Source of the DNA: Serratia liquefaciens
GTDB lineage: Bacteria; Pseudomonadota; Gammaproteobacteria; Enterobacterales; Enterobacteriaceae
Direction of reading: 5' to 3'
NCBI RefSeq assembly: GCF_027594825.1
Contig: NZ_CP088930.1
Span: 3,099,019 to 3,163,018, forward strand
DNA length: 64,000 nucleotides
The notes below the pieces were generated by a model. The model was not told the DNA's origin. It worked only from the letters and a program-made list of their open reading frames with translations, and did no database searches. Made by a program: the position numbers and the translations under genes. Below are positions 50,466-56,740 of the stretch, piece after piece (the stretch's first letter is position 1; every line of letters begins with the position of its first letter).

Positions 50466-50864
50466 TATGTCTTCCTTATTCATTATGGGAACCGCAGCAG
50501 CCGGTTCCAAATTGTCACCAGTGTCACTTCCTGATTGCAGTGTAGGCAGCGCCCCTGCAATCGACAATGCTTTCTTGCTGATGAACGGTAACTTATTTGC
50601 AGAGCAAGAAAGGGCGGCGAAGTTTCTTTCGAACAAACCTGCTGACAATGGCGGTTCAAGCGTTGCGGATCATTTTCTGAGAGCCATAACGTTCAGATGA
50701 GAATGCTAATTAATTAGTCATTAATGCTGTGCGTGACAATAATAGCTAAGGATTAATCTTAGAATCTCATTATTATTTAGCAGGTTGGGTAACTGTATTT
50801 GCAGTTTTAGCTTTTTTTAGACCCACCATCGGTCCCGCTTGATACATGATGTTTCTGGGGAGTT
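50466..50864. other. intergenic region at left edge of the recombinase island
   Basis: 399 bases between the divergent yhhN and FimB-like gene. GC content falls sharply after about 50690; the stretch up to the recombinase start is rich in A/T with small dyads (TTAATTAA near 50708, AAGGATTAATCTT near 50748). I looked for a copy of the 53337 inverted repeat here and saw none. GGGGAG at 50856-50861 is the recombinase ribosome-binding site. Confidence 0.5.
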
Positions 50865-51422
50865 ATGCAATTGGAAATAAGAAAATATCTGAATGAATCA
50901 GAAATAAAAAAAATGATAAAAAATATAAAGGGGGGACTGAATTCGATCAGGGACAGTTGCATGATCACCATGTGTTTTGTTCACGGTTTGCGGGCCAGCG
51001 AGTTAAGCCGTATGACGGTGGACAATATAGAACTCGCCGAGCGGCGGGTTTTTATTTCGCGATTGAAGAATGGTCTGTCGGTTCAGCACCCATTACAACC
51101 TGATGAGACCCTGATGCTTAAACGCTGGCTGGATTACCGCAAAGACAGCCCGCACGCCGGCCAGCCCTGGTTATTTTTGTCGCGTAAAGGCGGCCGGTTA
51201 TCGCGCCAGCAAATCTACCGACTGATCCGTGATTACGGCAAAGCGGCACGTCTCGAATTACCAGCCCATCCCCATATGTTACGCCACGCCTGCGGCTACA
51301 GTCTGGCAAATAAAGGTATGGATACCCGACTGATACAGGATTATCTCGGCCACCGGAATATTCAGCATACGGTACTCTATACCGCCAGTAATGTCCGCCG
51401 TTTCAAAAGAATCGAATTTTAA
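50865..51422 (+). CDS. FimB/FimE-type tyrosine recombinase (left copy)
   Basis: 185-residue compact integrase without an N-terminal arm-binding domain, as in FimB, FimE and MrpI. Catalytic set: Arg in HGLRASEL (about residue 44), HPHMLRHACGYSLA (His...Arg-His), LGHRNIQHT and the nucleophile Tyr in VLYTASN (about 173). The N-terminus is Lys/Asn-rich and AT-rich, unlike the rest. It faces the tandem-HTH gene convergently. It resembles the right-hand recombinase closely, but no inverted-repeat pair is visible next to this copy. Confidence 0.88.
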   Translation: MQLEIRKYLNESEIKKMIKNIKGGLNSIRDSCMITMCFVHGLRASELSRMTVDNIELAERRVFISRLKNGLSVQHPLQPDETLMLKRWLDYRKDSPHAGQPWLFLSRKGGRLSRQQIYRLIRDYGKAARLELPAHPHMLRHACGYSLANKGMDTRLIQDYLGHRNIQHTVLYTASNVRRFKRIEF

Positions 51423-51493
51423 CTTTCGCCCAGAAGATTAATTCTCTTGAAATAGCCACAGTGTGAACTCACTGTCGTAACGGCCGTCGGTCA

Positions 51494-52267
51494 TTAAATG
51501 ACACTCTTCCACCGCTGTGTGAACGGGGTGTTTGTTTCGGGCTCAATATTGCAATGCTCGGCGGCGGCGGCAAACAATGCCACCTCATGGGGCACGTTAA
51601 GTCGCCGCATAATATTGTGCTTTTGACCACTGACCGTTTTGACGCTTTTCCCCAGCGACTGTGCGGTCGCCGTGACGCTGCCGTTGCACAGCAGAGCGGT
51701 CAACACCTGTTGTTCCGCCGCCGGCAAGGCAACTTGCGCAGTGGTGTGGTGCGGGCCGTAAAGCAGCGCCCCCAGCGCATAGAGCTCGCCGTTGTGCCGC
51801 AAGCCGGCTTTGTCCATTGCTCGCTTTTTATGGCTGGAAATGGTGCGAATATCTCGGTTCATGCGGGCGGCCAACTGCCAGGGATGCATACCGCCGAGCA
51901 ATGTCAGTAATACCCGACTCTCAGTTAGCGTCAAGAATGGCAGGCTTTGTGGCTGTTTGGCGGCCAGACCGGGGGCAATGTTCAGCACGCCTAACAGACG
52001 GTGCCAGGCGGGGGCGGAAAACGGTGCCAGCAGGCTCAGCTTCAGGTCATGCCGACAGGACTTCAGCACCACCAGTTGCCACAGTAGCGGCAGCCAGTTG
52101 ACGCCGCCGGTATGGGGCAGGGGCTCCAGCCGCACGGCGCTTTCGGCGGCGGGGTGTAGTTTAAGGACAATGCTGGGCAGACTGTCTGCCGTGGCGATAT
52201 TACGCAGCAGGTCCTGCTCCCTGGGGGCGGGGAAATAGCCGGTGTGCTCGTTAACGGTCAAACGCAT
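51494..52267 (-). CDS. LuxR-type protein with two tandem helix-turn-helix domains
   Basis: 257-residue protein of unknown role. Residues 1-105 show no recognised sensor domain. Two LuxR/GerE-like HTH units follow: LTLTESRVLLTLLGGMHPWQLAARM...ISSHKKRAMDKAG (about 112-165) and PAAEQQVLTALLCNGSVTATAQSLGKSVKTVSGQKHNIMRRL (about 181-232). Two GerE domains in one chain is unusual. AGGAGA precedes the ATG. Together with the 56-aa and CaiF-like genes upstream it forms a leftward cluster aimed away from the invertible element. Confidence 0.75.
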   Translation of the reverse strand: MRLTVNEHTGYFPAPREQDLLRNIATADSLPSIVLKLHPAAESAVRLEPLPHTGGVNWLPLLWQLVVLKSCRHDLKLSLLAPFSAPAWHRLLGVLNIAPGLAAKQPQSLPFLTLTESRVLLTLLGGMHPWQLAARMNRDIRTISSHKKRAMDKAGLRHNGELYALGALLYGPHHTTAQVALPAAEQQVLTALLCNGSVTATAQSLGKSVKTVSGQKHNIMRRLNVPHEVALFAAAAEHCNIEPETNTPFTQRWKSVI

Positions 52268-52306
52268 ATCATCTCTCCTGCAATCAAATGAAAAATAGCG
52301 CCGGGG

Positions 52307-52477
52307 TTAAAACACCCAGTAGAGCAGCAGCGCAAACAGACACCAGAGCAGTGCACTGAGAGCAAACACCAGATCCCAGGCAAACTGTTCCAGGTAATAC
52401 AGGGTTCTTTTGGTCAAGAGCGGGTTATCCCCCTTGGTTTGAAAAAGCCGGGGCCGATTAAACGCAACGCTGTTCAT
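52307..52477 (-). CDS. 56-residue single-pass membrane protein (unannotated small ORF)
   Basis: Reads MNSVAFNRPRLF..., then NPLLTKRTLYYLEQFAWDL (about 19-36), followed by one hydrophobic helix (about residues 36-55) ending YWVF. It fits neatly between the CaiF-like gene and the tandem-HTH gene on the same strand, with 39- and 78-base gaps. The pre-helix segment recalls the N-terminus of PgaD/HmsS-type proteins, but that similarity is weak and only an impression. Shine-Dalgarno is poor, so expression may depend on upstream translation. Confidence 0.55.
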   Translation of the reverse strand: MNSVAFNRPRLFQTKGDNPLLTKRTLYYLEQFAWDLVFALSALLWCLFALLLYWVF

Positions 52478-52555
52478 GTCATCACGGCCTGGCCCCGGTG
52501 GGAAAAGTTGTCTATAAGCAACGTCCCCAACGAGGGGAGCGAAGAGGGCCGGCTA

Positions 52556-52936
52556 TTACAGATGCAGTTCGCTCCACGGTCGCTGAAGCAGCTGTGCCCA
52601 GACGTTTTGCCTGTCTTCACTGTGAACCCGGGTGCTCTTCGTTCGTAATGGCTGGGGTTGGCTTACCGTGCGGATCCAGACCCGCAGTTCCTGGCGGTGC
52701 GATCGCGGATGGGTGTAAACGTGTTGATCGCAGGTGATGCAAGGGCTGTGCACTATATAGCGCAGAATATAACCCGCCTTGCGGCGCGATACGTTAAAGG
52801 CCTGCATGATGCGTTGGCGGTTCAGATAGTGGTTTTGCAGTAACCCCCAGGTGGCCACAATACGACATAACGGCTGTTCGGCCAGGTGCGCTACCGTTTC
52901 TGGCAGGGTGATATTCTCGTCATGCTGAAGCTTCAT
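52556..52936 (-). CDS. CaiF/GrlA-like transcriptional regulator
   Basis: 126-residue DNA-binding protein. LPETVAHLAEQPLCRIVATWGLLQNHYLNRQRIMQAFNVSRRKAGYIL (about residues 11-58) matches the winged-helix start of the CaiF/GrlA family, whose members regulate carnitine genes or the LEE pathogenicity island. Two cysteines (CITCDQ, about 66-69) follow. MKLQ at 52936 has GGGGA upstream; the frame could begin at 53005. It is the first gene that would be transcribed if the nearby switch were inverted. Confidence 0.72.
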   Translation of the reverse strand: MKLQHDENITLPETVAHLAEQPLCRIVATWGLLQNHYLNRQRIMQAFNVSRRKAGYILRYIVHSPCITCDQHVYTHPRSHRQELRVWIRTVSQPQPLRTKSTRVHSEDRQNVWAQLLQRPWSELHL

Positions 52937-53109
52937 AAAGTCCCCAGTCTCCTTGATCAATGAATAGTTGTTAGGGTGGCCTTCAGTCGCCGCGCCATTT
53001 CCCACAGGACGCTATCGGCCAGGTAACTTTGCCATTTTCATTTCACCAACCGGTTATTTTGGGATGGCAACGTATAACTTTTCTTACACCCGATGCTTCT
53101 GATTAATTA

Positions 53110-53220
53110 ATGGAGTCGCTGTTGGATAGCTTGAAAAAAGCATTTGTGAAGCTGCTGTCACTATTGGGTGCTTTCTTCATATGCACGTTTCCATCAATAT
53201 TTCCACCCTTGCTATTTTAA
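53110..53220 (+). CDS. possible 36-residue amphipathic/hydrophobic peptide
   Basis: ATG-to-TAA frame MESLLDSLKKAFVKLL followed by SLLGAFFICTFPSIFPPLLF, an amphipathic helix then a hydrophobic run. There is no Shine-Dalgarno sequence before the ATG (ATTAATTA), and it lies antisense to the predicted leader of the CaiF-like gene, so it may be chance. It resembles small membrane-active peptides in composition only. Confidence 0.2.
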   Translation: MESLLDSLKKAFVKLLSLLGAFFICTFPSIFPPLLF

Positions 53221-53336
53221 GGGAGGATCAGGTGCCAAGATGCAAAATTGCCACACAGTATATTTGTTTGAGTTATTTTTTATTTCCCCTTTAATTTCAA
53301 TTGGTTATTCGTGTTTCTGATGTGCTGAAAATGCGA

Positions 53337-53359
53337 CATTTTGGACCAAAGTGTGACAT
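53337..53359 (+). repeat. left inverted repeat (IRL) of the invertible element
   Basis: CATTTTGGACCAAAGTGT-G-ACAT. The first 18 bases are identical to the reverse complement of 53626-53643; after one mismatch a further 4 match. The core TTTGGACCAAA is itself palindromic around a central A and resembles the E. coli fimS repeat TTGGGGCCA. Confidence 0.9.
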
Positions 53360-53501
53360 TCAGATAATTAAGCTGATTTTTTTGTATTTTGGTATGGCAA
53401 TGTTTCATTTTGTGCTGAATATAGCCGATTTATCAGTGCATATATCTAAAAATAAAATGACGTTGCCTCACTGTTTAATTGAGTTAATTTATTTAACAAA
53501 G

Positions 53502-53525
53502 GTTCGCTCTTGCGGGCCTTTTTTA
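53502..53525 (+). terminator. rightward intrinsic terminator inside the invertible element
   Basis: Stem GGTTCGC / GCGGGCC (two G-U pairs), loop TCTT, followed by T6 and further T-rich sequence. It would insulate the internal promoter from transcription entering from the left. Confidence 0.6.
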
Positions 53526-53592
53526 TTTATTTTCGTGGGTGGTTGATATTGAAGGGAATAAAATTATTGCGTAAAAGCGGGGGGTATTCTTA

Positions 53593-53620
53593 TTGACTTG
53601 AAATTGTACAAAACTAAGAT
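53593..53620 (+). promoter_or_regulatory. outward promoter inside the invertible element
   Basis: -35 TTGACT (53593-53598), 16-base spacer, -10 TAAGAT (53615-53620). The predicted start (about 53627) lies within the right inverted repeat, as the fimA start lies beside the fimS right repeat. Confidence 0.65.
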
Positions 53621-53643
53621 ATGTAACACTTTGGTCCAAAATG
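53621..53643 (-). repeat. right inverted repeat (IRR) of the invertible element
   Basis: Reverse complement of the left repeat with one mismatch in 23. It lies 14 bases from the recombinase stop codon. Confidence 0.9.
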
Positions 53644-53657
53644 ACCTATTTTTCACC

Positions 53658-54215
53658 TCACTTTTTTTGCCATAATCCAATAAAGCGATTGGGATTGCTG
53701 GCGGTATATATCACCGTATGTCGAATATTCCGGTGACCCAGATAATCCTGAATCAAACGCGTGTCGACGCCCGAATCCGCCAGTGCAAAGCCACAGGCAT
53801 GCCGCAGCATATGTGGGTGCGATGACACCGTAATATTGGCGGCCTCGCCGTAACGTTTAATCAAGTAATGCACGTGTTTACGCGTCAGTTGGCCGCCTTT
53901 TTGCGACAGAAATAGCCACTCGCTGTCAGCATCGCGCCACCTGCCGCGCAAATTCAGCCAGCACAACAAGTGCGGCAGCTCATCTTGCGCCAGGGGATGC
54001 ACGGTCGAAAAACCGTTCTTCAGGCGACGGATATAAATCACGTTATCGCGCAAATCGATATCAGATATTTTTAACTGACAGGCTTCGCTGGCGCGCAGCC
54101 CATGGATAAAACACATCTGAATTAAACAACGGTCACGCTCCGGATGTTTTCCAATGTGCGTGGCAAACAGAATGTCATTTATTTCACCGAGAGTGAGGTG
54201 TTTTCGAGTTTTCAT
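53658..54215 (-). CDS. FimB/FimE-type tyrosine recombinase (right copy, beside the switch)
   Basis: 185-residue integrase with the arm-less fim-recombinase architecture. Catalytic residues are in FIHGLRASEAC (Arg), HPHMLRHACGFALA, LGHRNIRHT and VIYTASN (Tyr). RRLKNGFSTVHPL is word-for-word FimE-like. Its 3' end adjoins the invertible element, the same arrangement as fimE next to fimS. With the promoter in the assembled orientation an antisense transcript through this gene is expected. Likely catalyses inversion of 53337-53643. Confidence 0.9.
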   Translation of the reverse strand: MKTRKHLTLGEINDILFATHIGKHPERDRCLIQMCFIHGLRASEACQLKISDIDLRDNVIYIRRLKNGFSTVHPLAQDELPHLLCWLNLRGRWRDADSEWLFLSQKGGQLTRKHVHYLIKRYGEAANITVSSHPHMLRHACGFALADSGVDTRLIQDYLGHRNIRHTVIYTASNPNRFIGLWQKK

Positions 54216-54271
54216 TATTTTGGCTCCATATACCCTCTCCGGCCCGATGCCGTATGAGGATCTTACCGGAG

Positions 54272-54311
54272 AGAAAATAGCCTGTTTCCATTTTTTACGT
54301 ATCTATTTTCT
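54272..54311. promoter_or_regulatory. dyad in the divergent recombinase/operon intergenic region
   Basis: AGAAAATAG (54272-54280) / CTATTTTCT (54303-54311), 9-bp perfect inverted arms separated by 22 bases. It lies between the divergent starts of the recombinase (54215) and the rightward operon (54361). A candidate operator for one of the local regulators; no known factor matched. Confidence 0.4.
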
Positions 54312-54360
54312 TCGCGAATAAATGGCGGCAGCCGATCTGACATGAGGAGTAAAAACCACC

Positions 54361-54666
54361 ATGCAGCAGGAAATAACCGCGATGTCCGCACCCACGATAC
54401 TCACCCGCAAGGCCGCCCGTGCCGTTGCCGGAAAAGCCGCCAGTTTGGAGCGGCGCATCATGCAACTTAGCGGCATGGCTTATGGCGTAGAAGATTGGTT
54501 GTGCGCTTTGCGCAAGGCTGCCGAGCTGTGGCGTTGCGTCAGTGAGACGCCATTGTTGGCTGAAAACGAACGGCGCTATGCCCGGTTACGCCACCGGCAT
54601 TGTTCGCACCCGGCTACCCAATTGCTGGTACGTCAACGCTATCAGGCCGATAGCCAGCAACCCTGA
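54361..54666 (+). CDS. hypothetical basic protein, 101 residues
   Basis: Arg/Ala-rich, helix-predicted protein with no domain I recognise (KAARAVAGKAASLERRIMQL, then a WLCALRKAAELWRC segment with two Cys). It is the first gene of a rightward cluster that continues with two LuxR-like regulators and small envelope proteins. GAGGAG lies 11 bases before this ATG; an internal ATG at 54382 is the alternative start. Function unknown. Confidence 0.6.
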   Translation: MQQEITAMSAPTILTRKAARAVAGKAASLERRIMQLSGMAYGVEDWLCALRKAAELWRCVSETPLLAENERRYARLRHRHCSHPATQLLVRQRYQADSQQP

Positions 54667-54688
54667 ATCCACTGCAGAGGACAAATTT

Positions 54689-55375
54689 ATGTCTGCAAGC
54701 TCCCTTCCACCGCGTTTGCGTGTGGTCGTGATGATGAGGCCGGGGTTGATGCGCGAAGGCACCCTGCGGGTGCTCGAACTGGCCGGTCAGGCAATCGCAT
54801 CGTTAACCGTGGTCGACGATCTTTTGACTCTGCGACAGGCGCTGTCGCAAGGCGGAGCGGATGTCATCCTCACCGGCCTCTTCGGGCACCGCGACAGGCT
54901 GCGCGACTTTTTTCTGTTCTATTCCCACTACCTGCGCTTCAACATCGACACGACCTGGCTGCTGTACAGCGAACCCCTGACGCCGTTGCTAACCACCTTA
55001 AGCCCGTTAGCCCCCCATGAAGGGCCGTTGTGCTTGCCACACGATCTGCAGCCGCATCTGTTGCACGATTTGCTGATGAAACGCCAGGCATTGAGCCACC
55101 TTGCCTTTATGAACCGCGACCCATTGCACCGGATGCCGGCGAATATTGTGCTCAGTTGGCCGGAGTTGCAGGTTCTCAGTCATTTTGTCTGTGGCGTACT
55201 TGAACATCTCACTACACCGACGGGCGGGTTCACGACGAAGACCCTGAGCGCCCATAAACGCAGCGCGATGCGCAAACTGGGCGTGTGTTGCGATCAACAA
55301 CTCCATGCGTTGCTGCATGGATCTCGGCTATGCCCAGCAAGGAGGCTCCCGGATGTGGCCGTCAGCCAGGGATAA
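54689..55375 (+). CDS. LuxR-family protein with degenerate receiver domain
   Basis: 228-residue RcsA/RcsB-like architecture. The N-terminal half folds like a response-regulator receiver, but the acidic pair is replaced (MMRPGLMREG, R17/P18) and the phosphoacceptor Asp is lost (ADVILTGLFG, T62). It therefore cannot be a conventional phosphorylated receiver. The C-terminal GerE-like HTH (about 165-215) is recognisable by LSWPELQVLSHF...TTKTLSAHKRSAMRKLGV. AGAGGA precedes the ATG at good spacing. It overlaps the next small gene by 23 bases. Confidence 0.7.
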   Translation: MSASSLPPRLRVVVMMRPGLMREGTLRVLELAGQAIASLTVVDDLLTLRQALSQGGADVILTGLFGHRDRLRDFFLFYSHYLRFNIDTTWLLYSEPLTPLLTTLSPLAPHEGPLCLPHDLQPHLLHDLLMKRQALSHLAFMNRDPLHRMPANIVLSWPELQVLSHFVCGVLEHLTTPTGGFTTKTLSAHKRSAMRKLGVCCDQQLHALLHGSRLCPARRLPDVAVSQG

Positions 55376-55472
55376 ACGTATCCGTCGCTACACCTGGCTG
55401 GCGATGCTGCTGGTTTGTGGCATGTTTTGGTGGGGGGTTATTTGGTGCGTGCTGAAATTTACCGGTCTTTAA
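55353..55472 (+). CDS. 39-residue single-pass membrane protein (unannotated small ORF)
   Basis: MWPSARDKRIRRYTW then a Trp-rich hydrophobic helix (about residues 15-34) ending KFTGL; basic N-terminus predicts N-in topology. A strong AAGGAGG is 8 bases before the ATG. The stop overlaps the next start as TAATG, and the start overlaps the preceding regulator, so translation is probably coupled. This is a second tiny membrane protein beside a LuxR-type gene in the island. Confidence 0.65.
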   Translation: MWPSARDKRIRRYTWLAMLLVCGMFWWGVIWCVLKFTGL

Positions 55473-56062
55473 TGGCCAGCCGGCGATGGTCAAGCCGATT
55501 CTTAAAACAATTTTCCGACAAGTGCTTACCCCCTCAGGGCTTTACGCTCGCCGTTGGGGGGGCGGCAGCTTTGTTGGGGGGCATGCTGTTTTTCCCTCAG
55601 GCTGAGGCGAGCACGTGGATGGGCAGCTCGCCGGCTTCTTTTATCGGCAGCTGTCGGAAGAACGCATTGCTGCAGATAGTGGCGCAGTGCCGCCATGATG
55701 CGAGCGCGCTTGATACTTCGCCCGCGCGTCACTCCGGGCGTTATCTCCACGCGCTGAACGACCGGCTTGCTCAATGGGGGATCGGCCCTGCAGCAGATGC
55801 CAGCTCTTCGTTGACCCGCCGTCAGCGTTGCGAGCTGTATCAATTCTGTGGGTTGTTGCATCAGCAGGCGGGCAGGCAACTGTTGGACCAGCTGTTTTTG
55901 CCACAGGGTGGGATGGCTGAAGTGGATTATCGTACGGTGGCCATCAAGGCTCCCTGTTTAAGGAGAAACAATGATACGTCTAAAAGTGATGATCATGGAG
56001 CCGGATCCCTGGTTTCGGCTCGGGGTCTTGTCGGTGCTTGCCTCGCTCCCGGCTCAGTTTGA
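55472..56062 (+). CDS. hypothetical exported protein with 3' overlap into the next gene
   Basis: 196 residues; a basic N-terminus and hydrophobic stretch (about residues 24-45) ending in AEAS look like an export signal. The remainder has paired cysteines (SCRKN, QCRHD, RCELYQFC). No family recognised. Its frame runs 92 bases into the downstream LuxR gene, whose Shine-Dalgarno is strong. The last about 31 residues may be non-native, because another frame has a stop (GTTTAA) just before that Shine-Dalgarno. Possible small frameshift near the 3' end. Confidence 0.5.
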   Translation: MASRRWSSRFLKQFSDKCLPPQGFTLAVGGAAALLGGMLFFPQAEASTWMGSSPASFIGSCRKNALLQIVAQCRHDASALDTSPARHSGRYLHALNDRLAQWGIGPAADASSSLTRRQRCELYQFCGLLHQQAGRQLLDQLFLPQGGMAEVDYRTVAIKAPCLRRNNDTSKSDDHGAGSLVSARGLVGACLAPGSV

Positions 56063-56654
56063 AGTCTGTGGGGTCACCGATCGGCTGTCGGATTTACAGA
56101 GTCTGGTGCACAAACAGCCGTTTGATCTGTTGCTTTCAGACACTCATGGGCAGGGTGAAAGCCTGGATGACTACTTTGTCTTTCGCAGGGGATTTTGCAA
56201 GAGGCACTCTCATGTGACCTGGCTGATGTGGAGCGACGGTTATGGCCCTTTCTTATCGGGCCTGTCTTCTCGGCTGAAACTGCCGGTTTGCCTGCAAAAA
56301 ACGCTGGGGCCTGCCGAGTTGAATTCGCTGTTGGTGCTGCGTCATCGGCTGGGGCATCAGCATTTTTTGGTCGAACATCAGCGGACCCAAGTGTGCGTAT
56401 GCTGCCACCTGACGCAAAAAGAGCTTTTGGTTATCAGCGCGCTGGCACATGGCGAACCGCAAAAGCAACTGGCGCGGCGCTTGGGCCGCAGTGAAAAAAC
56501 CATCAGTTCACACAAGATCCAGGCCTTGCACAAGCTGGGCGCCAGTAGCGATCGGCGGTTATTTCATCATCAAGGAGAAAACCTCCTGCTGGAAATTCTG
56601 CGCTATGCGGGCATCAATATTCCCCATGACCCCTATGGGAGTTACTCGGCGTAA
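55971..56654 (+). CDS. RcsB/NarL-type response regulator-like protein
   Basis: 227 residues. The receiver-like domain retains plausible phosphorylation residues: E10 and D12 (MEPDPWFRLG), D57 in FDLLLSDTHG and K110 in LQKTLGPAEL. A GerE HTH follows (LTQKELLVISALAHGEPQKQLARRLGRSEKTISSHKIQALHKLG, about 148-191). No cognate histidine kinase lies in the window. AAGGAGAAACA precedes the ATG. Last gene of the island, followed by the conserved yhhM. Confidence 0.78.
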   Translation: MIRLKVMIMEPDPWFRLGVLSVLASLPAQFEVCGVTDRLSDLQSLVHKQPFDLLLSDTHGQGESLDDYFVFRRGFCKRHSHVTWLMWSDGYGPFLSGLSSRLKLPVCLQKTLGPAELNSLLVLRHRLGHQHFLVEHQRTQVCVCCHLTQKELLVISALAHGEPQKQLARRLGRSEKTISSHKIQALHKLGASSDRRLFHHQGENLLLEILRYAGINIPHDPYGSYSA

Positions 56655-56740
56655 CTCAATCTGATGCCGGTGATAAGCTGTGTAGTGGGGAGCGTATGCT
56701 ATGTTTACGCTGATTTCACCGCGTGGAGATGGGAATAAAG

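Larger units (their letters stand above)
53337..53643. promoter_or_regulatory. invertible promoter element (fimS-like phase switch)
   Basis: 307-bp AT-rich segment bounded by 23-bp inverted repeats (22/23 identical). It contains a rightward hairpin-plus-T-run (53502-53525) and then a rightward promoter whose start falls in the right repeat. Size, repeat core, promoter placement and the adjoining FimB/E-type recombinase parallel E. coli fimS (314 bp). As assembled, the promoter points right, antisense to the recombinase. Inverted, it would transcribe leftward toward the CaiF-like regulator 400 bases away. Inversion is inferred, not observed. Confidence 0.82.

Noticed and set aside
50467..50700. 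Plus-strand 77-codon frame between yhhN and the FimB-like gene
   Set aside because: Opposite the implausible upstream extension of yhhN, no Shine-Dalgarno and no recognisable protein features.
50700..50864. A second invertible element next to the left recombinase
   Set aside because: I searched by eye for TTTGGACCAAA-like cores and for other long inverted pairs near 50466-50864 and 51423-51493. Only short dyads (6-8 bp) are present.
52307..52477. Naming the 56-aa protein as a PgaD/HmsS remnant
   Set aside because: The resemblance is limited to a short pre-helix segment; insufficient to assign without a profile search.
53301..53546. 81-codon plus-strand frame running from outside the left inverted repeat into the invertible element
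   Set aside because: Very AT-rich, no Shine-Dalgarno, low-information composition, and it would be broken by inversion; better explained as chance in the switch DNA.
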